A stretch of 57,563 bases of DNA from Chryseobacterium indologenes (GTDB taxonomy: Bacteria > Bacteroidota > Bacteroidia > Flavobacteriales > Weeksellaceae). This document shows positions 1-10,300 of the stretch, piece by piece. The DNA is taken from contig DJTE01000015.1 of assembly GCA_002439165.1 (NCBI GenBank), positions 1-57,563 on the forward strand. Reading direction: 5' to 3'. Under the pieces are notes generated by a model. It saw only the letters and a program-made list of their open reading frames with translations, was not told where the DNA came from and did no database searches. Position numbers and translations under genes: made by a program. Within the stretch, counting starts at the first letter, position 1. Each line of letters opens with the position of its first letter.

Positions 1-172
1 TAAAAAAGTTTAAACAGGTTCATTATTTGATAGTATCAAAGATAGTATATGTATGCTATACGTTTTTTGTTTGCCATTTATTTCTAGCCCGCATATAAAT
101 AAATTCGTCCGGTTACTGTCCTTATTCTTTATTTTTGCAAGAAATAAACTGTCCACTACTTGATTTAAAATT

Positions 173-871
173 ATGACCCATACATTTTCCGATAGCCACC
201 AGATAGGTATTGTTTCCACTTTCTCCGATCTTGTAAACACCCGTTTTCAGGGAGACATGAATGCCGTCTGCTGGCACAGGAATTTAAGCGGAGACTTTAA
301 GGAAATTGTAACTCAACTTCAGCTGAAAGAGGATATTACGGAGATTTCTGCTGAGGATCTTTTGGGGCTGCAGCTTTCAGAAGAAGGACAGATGGCCAGG
401 GAAGTTATTTTAAATGATTTACAGCTGTTAACAGATTTCGGGGCCTCTCCTTCTCTTAATCTGCTTCGATGTTATGAACGGGATGACGAGTTCGATTTTA
501 TTTCAACAGATGTTTATTCTTATCATGTGGACCGCTCTCCTGTAAGTACAGATACTTTTTTATGCACTTATTATGGTGCGGCGAGTGATATTCTGGCTAA
601 TGACCAGGCGGAACAGAAAATTCTGATTCCTGAGATCCGGGCAAGACTTAAAGAACTTCATGATGGTCCGGAATCTGAATTTACTGCTTTTCTTAAGGAC
701 TGTTTTTTTGATTTACATTATCAGCCTAAACCTGGTGCAGAGCCTGTTAATCTGGAGCGGGGACATTTATGGCGTCTAGCAGTAGATCATCCGGAGCAGG
801 AAGTCCTTCCATGCATACACAGAGCACCTTTAGAAAATGACGGAGAGTACAGACTGCTGTTGATTTGTTAG
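173..871 (+). CDS. DUF1826-like protein (tentative)
   Basis: A 232-aa cytosolic protein with no signal peptide or membrane segment. The C-terminal CIHRAP motif (around residues 214-219) followed by a short beta-like tail (EYRLLLI) is what I associate with the DUF1826 family, which has no established biochemical role; some members lie near zinc-responsive COG0523 GTPases. That assignment is from memory of the family, not from a search. The ATG follows an AT-rich leader. It stands alone on this strand at the window edge, so its upstream partner, if any, is outside the view. A 76-codon frame on the other strand overlaps its start and is taken to be a shadow. Confidence 0.6.
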   Translation: MTHTFSDSHQIGIVSTFSDLVNTRFQGDMNAVCWHRNLSGDFKEIVTQLQLKEDITEISAEDLLGLQLSEEGQMAREVILNDLQLLTDFGASPSLNLLRCYERDDEFDFISTDVYSYHVDRSPVSTDTFLCTYYGAASDILANDQAEQKILIPEIRARLKELHDGPESEFTAFLKDCFFDLHYQPKPGAEPVNLERGHLWRLAVDHPEQEVLPCIHRAPLENDGEYRLLLIC

Positions 872-1173
872 AGGTTTGCATTTTCCTCCCGAAAAAATTA
901 TCCTGTGCTATTAATAACGGAAATTTAATATTTAAAATTAAAGATATTCTCTACACGCTTTCAGGATTCTTTCGGGATACTATCTGAAATATGCTTTTCC
1001 GCTTTCTGTTATTTTTTCAAACTAAAAATGAAATTTTTAAAATTATCTTAATAATTCATGTGTTTTTTTAAATAAAAATTCAAATATACCCATATTAATT
1101 GCTATAAAATATACATATCTTTGTAAAATACCCCCCTGATAAATAACCATTTTTTAACTCAAACTGAAAGTAA
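872..1173. other. Intergenic leader of the first TPR-AraC gene
   Basis: About 300 bases without a gene. It is very AT-rich, with only a weak imperfect hairpin around 960-990 (TTTCAGgAT against ATCTGAAA). The one recognisable signal is the -7 box at 1116-1123. Confidence 0.6.
1116..1123 (+). promoter_or_regulatory. Bacteroidota -7 promoter box
   Basis: TATCTTTG matches the TAnnTTTG consensus of the Bacteroidota primary sigma factor. It lies about 50 bases before the ATG at 1174. No clear TTTG -33 element is seen at the usual spacing. Confidence 0.5.
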
Positions 1174-2802
1174 ATGAGACCTTACCCATCTATCTTATTT
1201 ATCATTATTTTGCACCTGTTTACTTCAGGAAAAAGCCAGAAAATATCTGAAGAGCAGCTGATGAACGAGCTGCGCCGGATACAAGGTGGAATCAACAGAA
1301 CAGGTATTGTAAATAATACCATACCGCAACTGGAAAAAAACTACGGGATTGCAAAAGAAAACAAATATGCGGTTTCTTTTCTGATCGGAGCGGAACTGAT
1401 GCGAAATTATTCAACTATGGATAATGCAGAGAAAGTGATTGAGATTTCAAAAGATGTGGAAAAATACATCAGTGAAAACACCTCTCCGCAGGAAGTATCC
1501 AACATGTATAAGATGAAGGCCCGTTCACTAGGAGATCTGGGTTTTCTGGAGGATTCTCATAAAGCCTATCAGTCCTCAAGAACATATCTGGAAAAGATCA
1601 GGGATCGTGATGTACGTTATTATTACAGCAGCTTATTTTATTCCAATTATTCCAGTTATTTTGATCAGAGTAAAAAACAATCGGACTCTGTGCGTCTGTG
1701 TCTTATAAAAGGGCTGAGTGAAGCTGAAAAAATCGCTGATAAAAGTTCTGAAATATTGCCTGTACAGAAATATGATTTAATTGTTTCCATACAGGCCAAT
1801 CTGGCTCTGTATTATTTATGGATCATGAAGCCGGGCGATCCTGCAACAGCTCAGAACTATCTTTTAAAGTCATTGAAAATTGCCGAAAGCAAAAAAATAA
1901 GTCCGCTTAATGAAATGAATTTATACAGAACTGCAGGTGATTTTTACCTGGACCGGAAAGATCATGATAAAGCGATCCATTACGCGCAGGTAGGTTTAAG
2001 ATTAGAGCGAAAAATAGTATCTCCTCTCAGCCGTGAAGTTTTTTATGAAATCCTGACGGAAGCTTATCTGGCGAAAAACGATCCGGCAGAAGGAAAAAAA
2101 TACAGCCAGCTTCTTACCCGGTTAAAAGACAGCATAAAAACGGCGGAAAAACATTCGGTAAACCATGTTACCACAGCGATAAAAAAAGAAAAAGAATTAG
2201 AAAAGAACAATACCGTTAAAACCTATCTATATATTTTTTCAGCCGTAATAATTATAGTATGCAGCGGAATCTGGTATTATTGGAGAAAGAGAAACAAGGT
2301 TCTGCAGCAAAGATTTCAGGACCTCATCACCAAAATAAAACAGGAAACTGAAAATCAAAATGATGAAAGAGAAAGAAGTAAGGAAAGAACGGTAAAGTCT
2401 CAGACGGCTATTGCTGAGGAAACGGTCAGCCAGATGCTGAATAAAATCTCCAAATTTGAGAAAGCACAAAAATACCTGAAAAGCGATATTACGATTGCAG
2501 GTCTCGCCAGCAGTTTTAATACCAATACAAAATACCTTTCAGAAATCATAAAACAACACAAAAACAAAAATTTCAACCAATATATCAACAGTCTCAGAAT
2601 TGAATATATTGCCAAAAAGCTTTATGAAGACTCACTATACAGAAAATATAAGATCAGTTCTTTAGCGGAAATATGTGGATATACTACACCCCGGGCGTTT
2701 CAGAATGCGTTTAAAAAGGAAACAGGTTTAACTCCATCAGACTTTATCGAAAACCTCAAAAAGGAACTGGAGCCGAGGGCATTGGAATATGAAAAAGCCT
2801 AG
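1174..2802 (+). CDS. TPR-transmembrane-AraC family regulator (copy A)
   Basis: A 542-aa membrane-spanning transcription regulator. It has a signal-like N-terminus (cleavage plausible after about residue 21), a helical TPR-like region over residues 30-330 (periplasmic if the topology is as in related proteins), one transmembrane helix near 350-370 ending in WYYWRKR, a charged linker, and an AraC-type helix-turn-helix over about 430-530. Motifs such as LASSFNTNTKYLSEIIK and CGYTTPRAFQNAFKK are typical AraC recognition segments. It is a close paralogue of the gene at 13907. It converges on the adhesin gene set at 3181-12698, which suggests but does not prove that it senses the envelope and controls that locus. 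A hairpin follows at 2978-3007. Confidence 0.85.
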   Translation: MRPYPSILFIIILHLFTSGKSQKISEEQLMNELRRIQGGINRTGIVNNTIPQLEKNYGIAKENKYAVSFLIGAELMRNYSTMDNAEKVIEISKDVEKYISENTSPQEVSNMYKMKARSLGDLGFLEDSHKAYQSSRTYLEKIRDRDVRYYYSSLFYSNYSSYFDQSKKQSDSVRLCLIKGLSEAEKIADKSSEILPVQKYDLIVSIQANLALYYLWIMKPGDPATAQNYLLKSLKIAESKKISPLNEMNLYRTAGDFYLDRKDHDKAIHYAQVGLRLERKIVSPLSREVFYEILTEAYLAKNDPAEGKKYSQLLTRLKDSIKTAEKHSVNHVTTAIKKEKELEKNNTVKTYLYIFSAVIIIVCSGIWYYWRKRNKVLQQRFQDLITKIKQETENQNDERERSKERTVKSQTAIAEETVSQMLNKISKFEKAQKYLKSDITIAGLASSFNTNTKYLSEIIKQHKNKNFNQYINSLRIEYIAKKLYEDSLYRKYKISSLAEICGYTTPRAFQNAFKKETGLTPSDFIENLKKELEPRALEYEKA

Positions 2803-2977
2803 AAATAACAGCTAAAAACTGATCTGACAGTTAGGGGTTAAAATAATTTTCAGCTATTCAATATTGTCCTTACTTCCAAAAAAGTAAGGATTTTTTCCGG
2901 CGAAAAATTGCCCTTCCCCGGCAGATCATTTTATGATGTTGTGTTCTTTTTCTGATTTTAGTTCAGTATTTAACAGA

Positions 2978-3007
2978 CAGACAGCTCCCATAAACGGAAG
3001 CTGTCTG
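2978..3007 (+). terminator. Hairpin after TPR-AraC copy A
   Basis: A perfect 9-bp inverted repeat, CAGACAGCT / AGCTGTCTG, with a 12-base loop. No long T-tract follows, so termination is likely but not certain. Confidence 0.45.
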
Positions 3008-3013
3008 CAATCA

Positions 3014-3180
3014 ATATAATCTATGCTATTTCTATATTAATTTTACACTTTGAGCCCTGCTGTTTACCCGTATAAGATCAACATCGGCGGCCGATCAGAT
3101 ATACTGATTGCTGATCTGTTAGATGTTCATTAAGCTTCAGTTTCATTTTGTAAGGATATGAAATAAGTCCGGAAACAGGA
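3014..3180 (-). pseudogene. Decayed coding remnant (ADVxLIRV fragment)
   Basis: Read on the minus strand just after the stop of the 172-aa gene. One frame gives about 34 sense codons ending in a stop near 3090. A second frame then carries SAADVDLIRVNSRAQSVKLI and a stop near 3021. The second segment resembles the remnant at 12886-13060 (LSADVYLVQVDNETLSLILI). I take it for the frameshifted C-terminal end of a lost gene; the family is not known to me. Confidence 0.35.
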
Positions 3181-3699
3181 TTAAGGTTTCCAGAAAGACC
3201 AGACTGATCCGTTATATACTGCTATTTGCCGTGAAACTGTATCATAGGCAATGGTTCCTGCTGCAGGATTAATTATATTTAAATGCGGGCTTGCAACTTT
3301 AGGAAGGATCATTGCCTTTGTGCTGTCTTCCAGAACAAGGATACCATCCGTAGAAGCCGGTGTTCCAATACCGGCTTTGGCTTCTGCTTTTTCCGTTTTA
3401 CCTGACTGTATAGATAAATCTGCATGCCCGGTTGTATCCTTACTCAGATCAAACCAGCTGCCATTTTTTAAATATTTAACCTTATTATCCGTTGCATCAA
3501 AGATCAGAGTTCCATTCTGAGAAATTCCACTATTATTTTCAATATAGGGAAGCACAAGACCTCTGTTTTCTGTATCTGCAAATTCTAATGATACCGACGA
3601 ATTACTGACACTGCTCTTTCCAATTGCGACCTGTGCCTGTGCTGCAGCCGTAAACAATACACTTACTATGACTAATTTTATTTTTTTCATTTTACTCAT
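3181..3699 (-). CDS. Secreted protein with two tandem LE-sTKG-LP / YDT-W modules
   Basis: A 172-aa exported protein. The signal peptide ends near AAAQAQ (residue 23). The start could be Met1 or Met4. The mature part is two copies of one module: copy 1 runs from SLEFADTENRGLVLP to NGTLIFDATDNKVKY and GSWF; copy 2 runs from LVLEDSTKAMILP to AGTIAYDTVSRQIAVY and SVWSF. The same module forms the C-terminus of the 2573-aa adhesin. I recognise it as a common Bacteroidota surface-protein segment, but its function is not established. It is last of the minus-strand secreted set, 55 bases after the 166-aa gene, so co-transcription is likely. Confidence 0.75.
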   Translation of the reverse strand: MSKMKKIKLVIVSVLFTAAAQAQVAIGKSSVSNSSVSLEFADTENRGLVLPYIENNSGISQNGTLIFDATDNKVKYLKNGSWFDLSKDTTGHADLSIQSGKTEKAEAKAGIGTPASTDGILVLEDSTKAMILPKVASPHLNIINPAAGTIAYDTVSRQIAVYNGSVWSFWKP

Positions 3700-3754
3700 A
3701 TTTTAGTTAATAACACAATAAGGAACGCTTCAGAATGATAAATTATCTTTAATA

Positions 3755-4255
3755 TTACTCTGAAAGCTCAAACAGCTCAGGATCTGAGAACCGGATGTTT
3801 AGTTTATTTGTTCCTGATTTTCCTGCATTTTCAGCTTCCGGAACGTCAAAACTCAGGATATCTCCTTTCTTTAGCTGAATCTGGAAATAGTAACCGGTAT
3901 CATCCAATGAATTCCCTGATCCTCTGAAAGCTTCTCTCCCATTTAGATTTACATAATAGAGAACCTGATTTTCAGGCTTTGTATTCCGGCCGGTTTCTGA
4001 AATAAGGTTGATTCTGTAAACTCCCGTTTTATGAACAGTTATTTCATTATTATTTAAGGAAACCTCACTTTTATCATTAGCTGAGGTCAGTTTTGAAAAA
4101 TTGATCCTGTTTTTTGTCCCCTGCTCATGGTAACCCGTACCTTCAATGGAATATACGGGATTAGTGTCTGTCATCTTTTTTTCAATATGCTGCTGGGCGT
4201 AAACAGACCCTGAAAAGATGGGTAGAATACATAAAGTCAAAATCTTTAAATACAT
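3755..4255 (-). CDS. Secreted jelly-roll-like hypothetical protein
   Basis: A 166-aa protein with a signal peptide (residues 1-20, ending VYAQ). The body looks all-beta. VHKTGVYRINL, then YYVNLNG, then FQIQLKKGDILSFDV is the spacing expected of a C1q/TNF-like jelly roll (GvY... followed by l.kGD.i). The fold assignment is my inference. It lies 89 bases downstream of the giant adhesin gene and upstream of the 172-aa secreted gene, so it is probably a secreted partner of the adhesin. Confidence 0.65.
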   Translation of the reverse strand: MYLKILTLCILPIFSGSVYAQQHIEKKMTDTNPVYSIEGTGYHEQGTKNRINFSKLTSANDKSEVSLNNNEITVHKTGVYRINLISETGRNTKPENQVLYYVNLNGREAFRGSGNSLDDTGYYFQIQLKKGDILSFDVPEAENAGKSGTNKLNIRFSDPELFELSE

Positions 4256-4344
4256 AATTCTTTTGTTTTTTTGTTGAATGAATCTTAAATAAAAACTTCA
4301 GGTAAAAGCAACAGAATAAATCTGTTGCTTTCCTGAACTTTAAA

Positions 4345-7300
4345 TTAATCCGGGCAGGTCTGAGTATTTAAACACTGCCAGCTGAAGGTAGTTCCGCCGT
4401 CGGCTGAAGTATAAATTTTCATACAATTGTTGGTTGTATCGTATACCATCATTCCTTCCACGAAATTAGCAGCCGGGATTCCTGCCGGATTTCCGGAAGC
4501 ATCAAATGCTACCCTGTTTACAACAAAGCCTTTGGTCTTGGATTCAAGTACCATCCAGCCTCCTTTACGAACCATAGGCCAGTTATCCGGATCATCAGAA
4601 CCTGCTCTGTTTAATGAGGTAATTCCCACTTTGCTATCCAGTGCAGTCCCCGTTAATATTCCTGGTTTATAGCAATACGATATTCCACACACCCAGTCTA
4701 CATAATAATCTTCTACCTCTCCGTCATTTGCTTTCAAATAACTCCGTTCGTCAACCGGCGTGGTTGCAATATCATTCAACTGAGTGGTCGTAAGACGTAA
4801 ACGTACAAAGCTACGTAATGGGTTTCCACTGCATCCCTGAACTGCTCCCGGATCTGCCCATGTAAGAGCAACAGTCTGCGGAGAAGCTGATGCCGGTACC
4901 GTTTGAACAACGGCTTCATTCGCTTCAAAACTGCCATTGTCATTCCAGTCTATGAAACCGTATAAATAAGCAGCAGTACCGGTATTGTTGGTTAATGGTA
5001 CATTCAATGTATAGGGTACTCCTGCTGTTTTTACAGGTAACGAACCACTTACGAAAGCATCTTCATCTATTAAACTTCCTTTACCATCATTATCATCTCC
5101 TGTTGCATTATTTCCGCTTCCGGTAATGGTAAACTGAGGAGCATCATCACTATCAGCAGCATTAGCACCCAGCTTAAGCGGGTTATCAACCTGACCATAT
5201 TTAATCTGATGACTGGCCTGATCTCCAGGATTATAACGGTCATCCAGATCTCCAAAATCAAAGGCTGTATTTCCGCATACCGGGCCTGTGGATGGCGGAC
5301 CTGTAAAATTAAATTCAGACGGGCTGGCTGTACATCCTCCACAACCATCACTTCCGTCGATGGTATGTCCCACATAACCATATCTGTCATTTCTGTCTTT
5401 AATCAGAATGGAGATATGCCCTCCCGCTTCTACATATATCATTTTACCCGGAAGCATCTGTGCGCCTCCGCCAATAGTAACAGCAGTAGGAATATACCTT
5501 GTGGAAGGTGATGGAAGTCCTGTTTTACTTCCGTCGTTATTCCCGGCCGAATAAGCTCTGTTATCTTCAGTTATTACAAATGATAACGGGGCATAAGTAT
5601 CATGATTGTTTGCAGAAATCCAAATCGCTTTTCCTATTGGTTTGGTAATATCTGTTTGTATACCTGCTGCATCCGGCTGCTCATTAATGTAGGAAATCGG
5701 AAGCCAGGACCGGGCTGTTGTTGTATTTCCGAGGCCTAACTGTCCTGAGCTGTTGTCTCCCATCACAAATACTTTTCCGGCACTGTCTCTTACATAATAA
5801 GATGTTGAAGTCGTATTATTAATATCCTGCTGTTTTACAGGAAGCGTGATTCCTGACGGAACAGTCATTCGGGAAGCAAAGCCTCTGTCCGCAGCAGCCT
5901 GCCCGTCTCCTAATAAAGTACTGCTTCCCCAGGTATAGAAATTATTACCGTCGGTAGCAATTACAGCGCCGCCGGCAGAACGTACATCTTTCATTCCGGA
6001 CAGAGGTGTGGAAGAATTGGTCATCACCTGGTGCCATCCTGGTGTCATCTGGTTTCCGTCTCCCTGTACATCACTTCCCATAGTATTTGAGTACATCCAT
6101 ACTTCTCCGGATTTAGTTAATAACACCAAAGAGCCTATTGTTGTATTACGTCCGGCATCAATCATTTGTACCTGGGCAGGGCCTACACCTGAAGGCAATG
6201 CTACCTGGGTCATAGCCGTAGTTGCATTGGTAAATACTCCATTGGCTCTCCCCCATACATATAAACCAGAAGTGGTCAGCATGAAATACTGATGGTAAGT
6301 GGTACTATATGATGCACCGGTAATCATTAGCGGAGTACCCGCAAAATTAAATCCGTTAAAACCAGACTCTACTTTGGCCGGAGTATTCTGATTAGTAATC
6401 CCATCGCCGTTGGCTGAATTACCAAATACAAGGTATCCTCCACTGGCAACCCTGACAATACTTGCATGGAATAAAGCCTGTACAGGATCCATAAGACCTA
6501 AACGGTCATCCACACCACTGTCACAAGACTGAGCCGTAGCAGCTGTGGTATCTACCGGCAGATAATAATCTTCCACTTCTCCGCTGATGGGATAAGCGGC
6601 ATTAATACCGGTGCTTAAACCGTCTCCAATGGAACGTTCATCCACATTAGCCGTTGCAGGGTTATCGGCAAGTGCCGCACTTGCAATACGGACTCTCATA
6701 TATGTACCGGAAGCTGCTCCGGTATAAGTTGTTGCATACCAATAAAGCTTTGCAGTCTGAGATCCGGAATTGGCAGTCAATGATACTGAAGTATACTCAT
6801 TGGAAGTAAAACGCCCGTTTCCGTCCATATCAATCCAGGCATGCAGTGTAGCTGCCGTTGCAAGATTATTGGTTACATTAATAAGGGTGCTGTATTCTGA
6901 TCCCAGTACAAGCGTAGGTAAAGGATCGGTCATTCCGTCTTCATCCAGCCCGTCTCCATTGGTTCCGTTATTGTTGGTTCCTGCGGCAACACTTTGAGGA
7001 GCAGGTTCCGTATCAACTGTGGTTCCTATCATAAGAGCGGAGTTAGGATTATGGCGTGCGGGCAGCATTACTCCCGACGTATTCTGTTCGTAAGAAGACG
7101 GGACATCACCATAATCAAGATTTGTGGTTACCGGTATTGTATAATCTTCAATTTCTCCGTTAAATATTACAGGGCTTGCTGCATATTCTCCTGTATTGAG
7201 TCCGTCTGCAAGAGCTCTTTCATCCACTAAAAGACCTGGAGCACCTGTTGCAAAATCAGCTAATGTTCCTTCTGATAAACGCAGACGCATATACAGCTGA

Positions 7301-10300
7301 TTGGGTGTTCCTGTAATAGCAGATGCCGCGGCTGTCCAGTTCAGGACAACATTAGTATTATTGACAGCATTGGATACCGTTGCGGTACTAACTTCAGACA
7401 GCTCAAAACGTCCGTTGTTATTAAAATCTATCCAGCCATACAAGGTTCTTGCGGCACCTGTATTATTGGTTACTTTTACGTTGAGCGTGTAACCGTTTCC
7501 ACCACCGGAGTAAATAGGTGAAACTAAAACTCCATCTTCATCATCGGTTCCGTTATTGTCATCTCCCAGTGCATTCCCTGCAATGATCTGTTTTGAATTT
7601 TCATAATCTGCAGGATTATCCCCGATATAAAGTCCCTGGCTTGCCGCCTGTCTGGCAGGTGCCACCACGCTGTTACGGCTTGTATCATAACTGTCCGGAG
7701 CATCTCCATAATCATAAGCAGTGACAACCGGTAAAACATAATCTTCTATTTCACCTCCGTTAGCTGTTCCGTAGGCACCGGAAGAAAGTCCGTCCCCAAT
7801 AGATCTCTCATCCACAACCGAGCCTGGTGCTCCCGCTGTAAAATCTGTTAATGTACCATCAGAAATGCGCAGACGCATATATACCTGAGTTACTCCAACA
7901 GGGATCGTATTTGTTGCTGCAACAGCCCATGAAGGCAGATTTACTGTTTGCATCGCACCTGAAGAAGGAACTGATACTGAAACCATTTCTCCCGCTTCAA
8001 AATAACCGTTATTATTAAGATCAATCCAGGCATATAATGTTTTAGCAGACCCCGAGTTATTAAATACATTTACTTTTGAATAATAGGCTGTTCCTTTGTA
8101 AACCGGCATAACAGAAGGAATGCCATCCTCATCCAGGCCATCACCGTTACTTCCATTATTATTGGCACCAGAAGCTACCGACTGTTCACTACCCTCAGTA
8201 TCTACTGTATTTCCCAGCCTTAATACCGGTGACGGAGCCTGCCTTGCCGGCACAGAAGTCACTCCGTCCCTCGCTCTTGAATACAGGGCAGGTGCATCAC
8301 CATAATCATATAAATTACTTACTGCAAACTGATAATCTTCAATCTCACCCGCGGCAGCACTGAATCCTGTGCTACGGGTATCTATTAAGACCTGATTTCC
8401 ATTATTTGTGTTAGTCATTGCAGCTCCGGAAAGCCTGAATCTCACATATGTTTTCCCGGCTGCCAATACCAATGGGGAGAAAGTAGCAGTTGCTGCCGGC
8501 CATGTTAAAATAAACTCTGATGTAGTTCCGGCTGTAACAGAAGCGCTTGCCACAGCAGCTTCATTGCCATTAAATATACCGTCACCATTAAAGTCTATCC
8601 ATGCATATAAATTCTTTGTTCCGGTAACGGTTGTATTTACCGGTATTTTAATGGTAAAAGGAGATCCGCTGGTGATTACCTGTGGTGTAATTCCATCCTC
8701 ATCCAATCCGTCCCCGTTGGTTCCATTGTTGTCTGCACCAGATGCCACTGCGGCATTGGTTAATTCATAATCTACGGTAGCCCCCATAAAGAGTTCAGGA
8801 ACCATACTGTTCGTATGGGATGCAGGAGAACCGTTTTCATAGCTGGCCGGAACATCTCCATAGTCTTTAATAATGGTCAGCTGATAATCTTCAACCTCTC
8901 CCTGGGATACGGAACCGTAAAGCCCGGTACTTAAACCATCTGCAATTGCTCTTTCGTCTACCACCGCATTATTGGCACCTGTTGTTAAATCCCCTAATGT
9001 AATTCCTGTATCCGGCTGTACCAGTCTCAATCTCATGTACAGTTTATCCACTGCCGCAGAGATCGTATTTACCTGTGCTGCCGTAAAACTGACAGTGGCA
9101 GAGGTGGCCCCTGAAGCAACAGACGCTGTTGCAAATTCTCCGGATTCAAATCTTCCGTTATTATTAAAATCTATCCAGGCATATAAAGTGGCTGCATTTC
9201 CCGTTATATTGTTTACGGCAACGGTATAGGTATTAATTGCTCCTGATCTTATATACAATTGATTAGCCTGAAGACCGTCATCAGAAACACCATCCCCGTT
9301 AGCTCCATTATTATCATTCCCTGAAGCCACTGAAAAAGGTGCAGGTTCAAACGTATAGCTGCCTCCAAGATATAATCCCTCTGCCGGCTGATTTCTGGCA
9401 GGTTTAAAGTTGGCCGGATTTACATTTCCGTCTTTATCCATTTCATAACTTACAGGAACATCTCCAAAATCATAATTGCTGTTTCCAACTGCAAACCGGT
9501 AGTCCTCAATTTCTCCGAAACCGGGAAGGGTGTATATTCCGGTAGATGCCCCATCTGCAACAGCACGCTCGTCTATGGCTGTTGTTGTGGTATTATCAGA
9601 GCCCGCAGTTTGTGTAAGCCGGATCCTTGCATATAGACTATTACTTCCCGCAGGAATTGTATTCGTCTGGCTGCCTCTGAACCAGAAAGTTACTGCCGAT
9701 GATCCCGCCACTAAAGACTGATACCCCGTGGTACTGCCTGTTGAGGCAGTATATGCCGCTTCAGAGGCTTCAAATCTGCCGTTATTATTAAAATCTATCC
9801 AGGCAATAATATTGGATGCCGCATCTGCTCTTACCGGTACAGAAAAGCTGAACGGAGCTCCTTTTGTGATGACAGGCAATGTACCTGTAAGACCGTCTTC
9901 GTCTAAACCGTCTCCATTGGTTCCATTATTATCATTACCGGAAGCTACACTCTGAGCAGCCGTTTCACTATCAACTATGCTTCCGATGAAATATAAAGGA
10001 TTGCCTATCTGCCTTCCCGGAACTGAAGCCATTGCGTTATTGTTTTCATAAGAAGCCGGGGCATCACCAAAATCGTACAAGTCTACCGGCAGCTGATAGT
10101 CTTCAACCTCTCCGTAGGCTATTGTTGGGTTGTTCACAGAACTTGAAGCTGAGGTTGCTCCGTTCCCGATACTTCTTTCATCAATTAATGCCCCTCCGGA
10201 AGCCGCGGTTGTAAAGTCTGCCAAACTTAAATTTGAGAGTCTGAGACGGAGATAAACTTTTGTGGTTCCGTTCACAATAGCCGCTGTTTGGGCAGCTGTC

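Noticed and set aside
10..240. 76-codon minus-strand frame at the window start
   Set aside because: It overlaps the start of the DUF1826-like gene, has no family match and is AT-rich low-complexity; taken as a shadow.
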